Shown one piece after another: positions 63,085-64,000 of a DNA stretch of 64,000 bases. The stretch lies in the NCBI GenBank assembly GCA_963969495.1, contig OZ018317.1, positions 222,443,735 through 222,507,734 of the forward strand, in the 5' to 3' direction. The notes below the pieces were generated by a model, which saw only the letters and a list, made by a program, of their open reading frames with translations, was not told where the DNA came from and did no database searches. The translations under genes and the position numbers were made by a program. The first letter of the stretch is position 1. Each line of letters starts with the position of its first letter. The DNA is from Ceratothoa steindachneri. Taxonomy: Eukaryota; Arthropoda; Malacostraca; Isopoda; Cymothoidae.

Positions 63085-63890
63085 ACATTTATTTAATCAA
63101 ATTTCAATATACCTAATATGGATTTCTACTATTTTATGTACCTACATATACAGTGTGACCTACGCTAAAAGTCCAACTTAATTTTTTTTATTAAAAACAC
63201 TGGCGATGATTTCTAAAACTATTAAAGTAACTCTTTAGTACTACCTATAATTTATGCACTTAAATTTATGATTATACACCTACATATTACTTGATAATTT
63301 TCCTTTTCAGCTCCAAAGTGATGCAGCCAATCTCTCAACAACCACAGAAGTGTTGATTTGCCTTACCAAAGCCAATGAATTGAAGCAGTATCAGGATGTA
63401 ATAATTAAGTGGAAGAAGCGAACCCTGCAACCATTTTTCTTTGTAGCAACATTGATGAACCCTTTCAGCAGTGTTCATAATGATTTAATAGAAGAATAGG
63501 AGAAAATGTTGCTGAAAAATGGGTTGTGGAGAACTATGAAGACTTCTAGTAGGTTTTACAGCTTTCAAAATTCATGATGAAGATTATTTCCCCCAAATAA
63601 TGTTCAACAAAAATATCATCACTGCATATAAAGACTGCCTAGCAAAATAGTGGATGCTCATGGTAAAAAAGGTCAGCAAAGGGAGATAAGCTCCCACCAG
63701 GATTCTGAACTTTGTTTAGCAATTTGCTAAGTTGCCCTCCAAGTTATATATCAATTGAACAAATGTTTTCCTCTAAAAGCTTGGTATGGACAAACCTTTG
63801 AAACAGGCTTGGTGATGTGAAAGCAGGGAAACTGGTACCAATGCTTATTTAAGAAAAAAACAATGATGTTGATGAGTGGTAGATAGTAGA
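61348..63890 (+). pseudogene. hAT-family transposase (DUF659 and hATC dimerisation domain), decayed, possibly spliced
   Basis: The ATG at 61348 gives MPKVVGSGRKQSNELLEVTR; the frame ends at TGA 61729. DUF659-like sequence follows: FHANNISFLADDLNSIKQWL (61809-61868), then in another frame a PPTRKALAGKLLDDVHQEVE-like stretch (61889-61950), HIKETYGKY (62125-62151), FAVCTDNESKMVKMKELLHE (62267-62326), CSAHLLNLVEEEV (62354-62392), QLPNDTRWK, LQSDAANLSTTTEVLICLTK (63311-63370), and the hATC end LLSCPPSYISIEQMFSS. GTAAGT at 62152 with GCCTGCAG at 62265, and GTAAGT at 62464, look like intron boundaries between collinear blocks. Multiple stops indicate a dead copy. Confidence 0.75.
63013..63081. repeat. 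(TA)n microsatellite
   Basis: A TA run of about 69 bp inside the hAT element, between transposase blocks. Confidence 0.97.
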
Positions 63891-64000
63891 CTATTAGTTA
63901 AAGGTAAATGGCCAGTCTCATAAAGTTTATAAATGTTCTATTGTTTTTTCTTAGAACAATGATTAATAATTCATTGACGTTATAAATGTTATTACAGCTA

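Larger units (their letters stand above)
60645..64000 (+). mobile_element. hAT element (left end and most of body; right end outside window)
   Basis: The left terminus CAGGGTTGGCCAAAATCTGG at 60645 resembles hAT terminal repeats. It interrupts the I-like LINE 5' UTR after CCCCTCAC (60637-60644), which would be the 8-bp target site to look for on the far side. Coding remnants of a DUF659/hATC transposase run from 61348 to about 63890. A TA tract lies inside. Confidence 0.72.

Overview
This is a eukaryotic window, most likely from an arthropod and perhaps a decapod crustacean. The evidence is a spliced host gene with long introns, five long (TA)n tracts, and a dense mix of Tc1, mariner, hAT, Ty3/gypsy, Ty1/copia, Penelope-like and several non-LTR (LINE) elements. 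There is no bacterial-style operon, RNA gene or CRISPR array. The taxon is inferred from element repertoire and protein similarity only.

One host gene can be supported with confidence: a plus-strand BRD8 orthologue (bromodomain subunit of the NuA4/TIP60 histone acetyltransferase complex). I could chain 16 coding exons between about 28.66 and 57.96 kb. Every intron has GT..AG ends and every junction keeps frame. The exon lengths sum to 2013 nt, exactly 671 codons, ending inside the bromodomain, so the 3' end of the gene lies beyond the window. Early exons are AT-rich and later exons GC-rich.

The rest is mobile-element sequence or unassigned DNA. 0-28.6 kb (upstream): a mariner end (1-348), a nearly complete Tc1-like element (2.9-4.5 kb), two decayed gypsy elements on the minus strand (4.7-8.5 kb), a pile-up of CR1-like LINE copies inserted into one another (9.1-16.1 kb), a decayed multicopy gene family of unknown function (16.8-18.6 kb), an I-like LINE with RNase H (19-24.8 kb), and two Penelope-like elements meeting tail to tail (25-28.3 kb).

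Introns of BRD8: an RTE-like endonuclease fossil (32.5-33.7 kb), a LINE interrupted by an internally deleted mariner (34.5-38.2 kb), an unrecognised antisense gene fragment (35.1-36.0 kb), a second I-like LINE interrupted by a copia gag-protease fragment (40.8-47.6 kb), a Tc1-like element whose transposase carries a 290-bp tandem duplication (49.8-51.4 kb), and a 24-bp minisatellite (56.0-56.3 kb). After the last visible exon comes a third I-like LINE (58.0-60.6 kb), broken by a hAT element that runs off the end of the window.

The most interesting signals are structural: a hairpin with paired base changes next to the 3' tail of the CR1-like family, opposite-orientation self-insertions that create large inverted repeats, an integrase-before-reverse-transcriptase gypsy remnant, and the unknown multicopy protein family near 17 kb.
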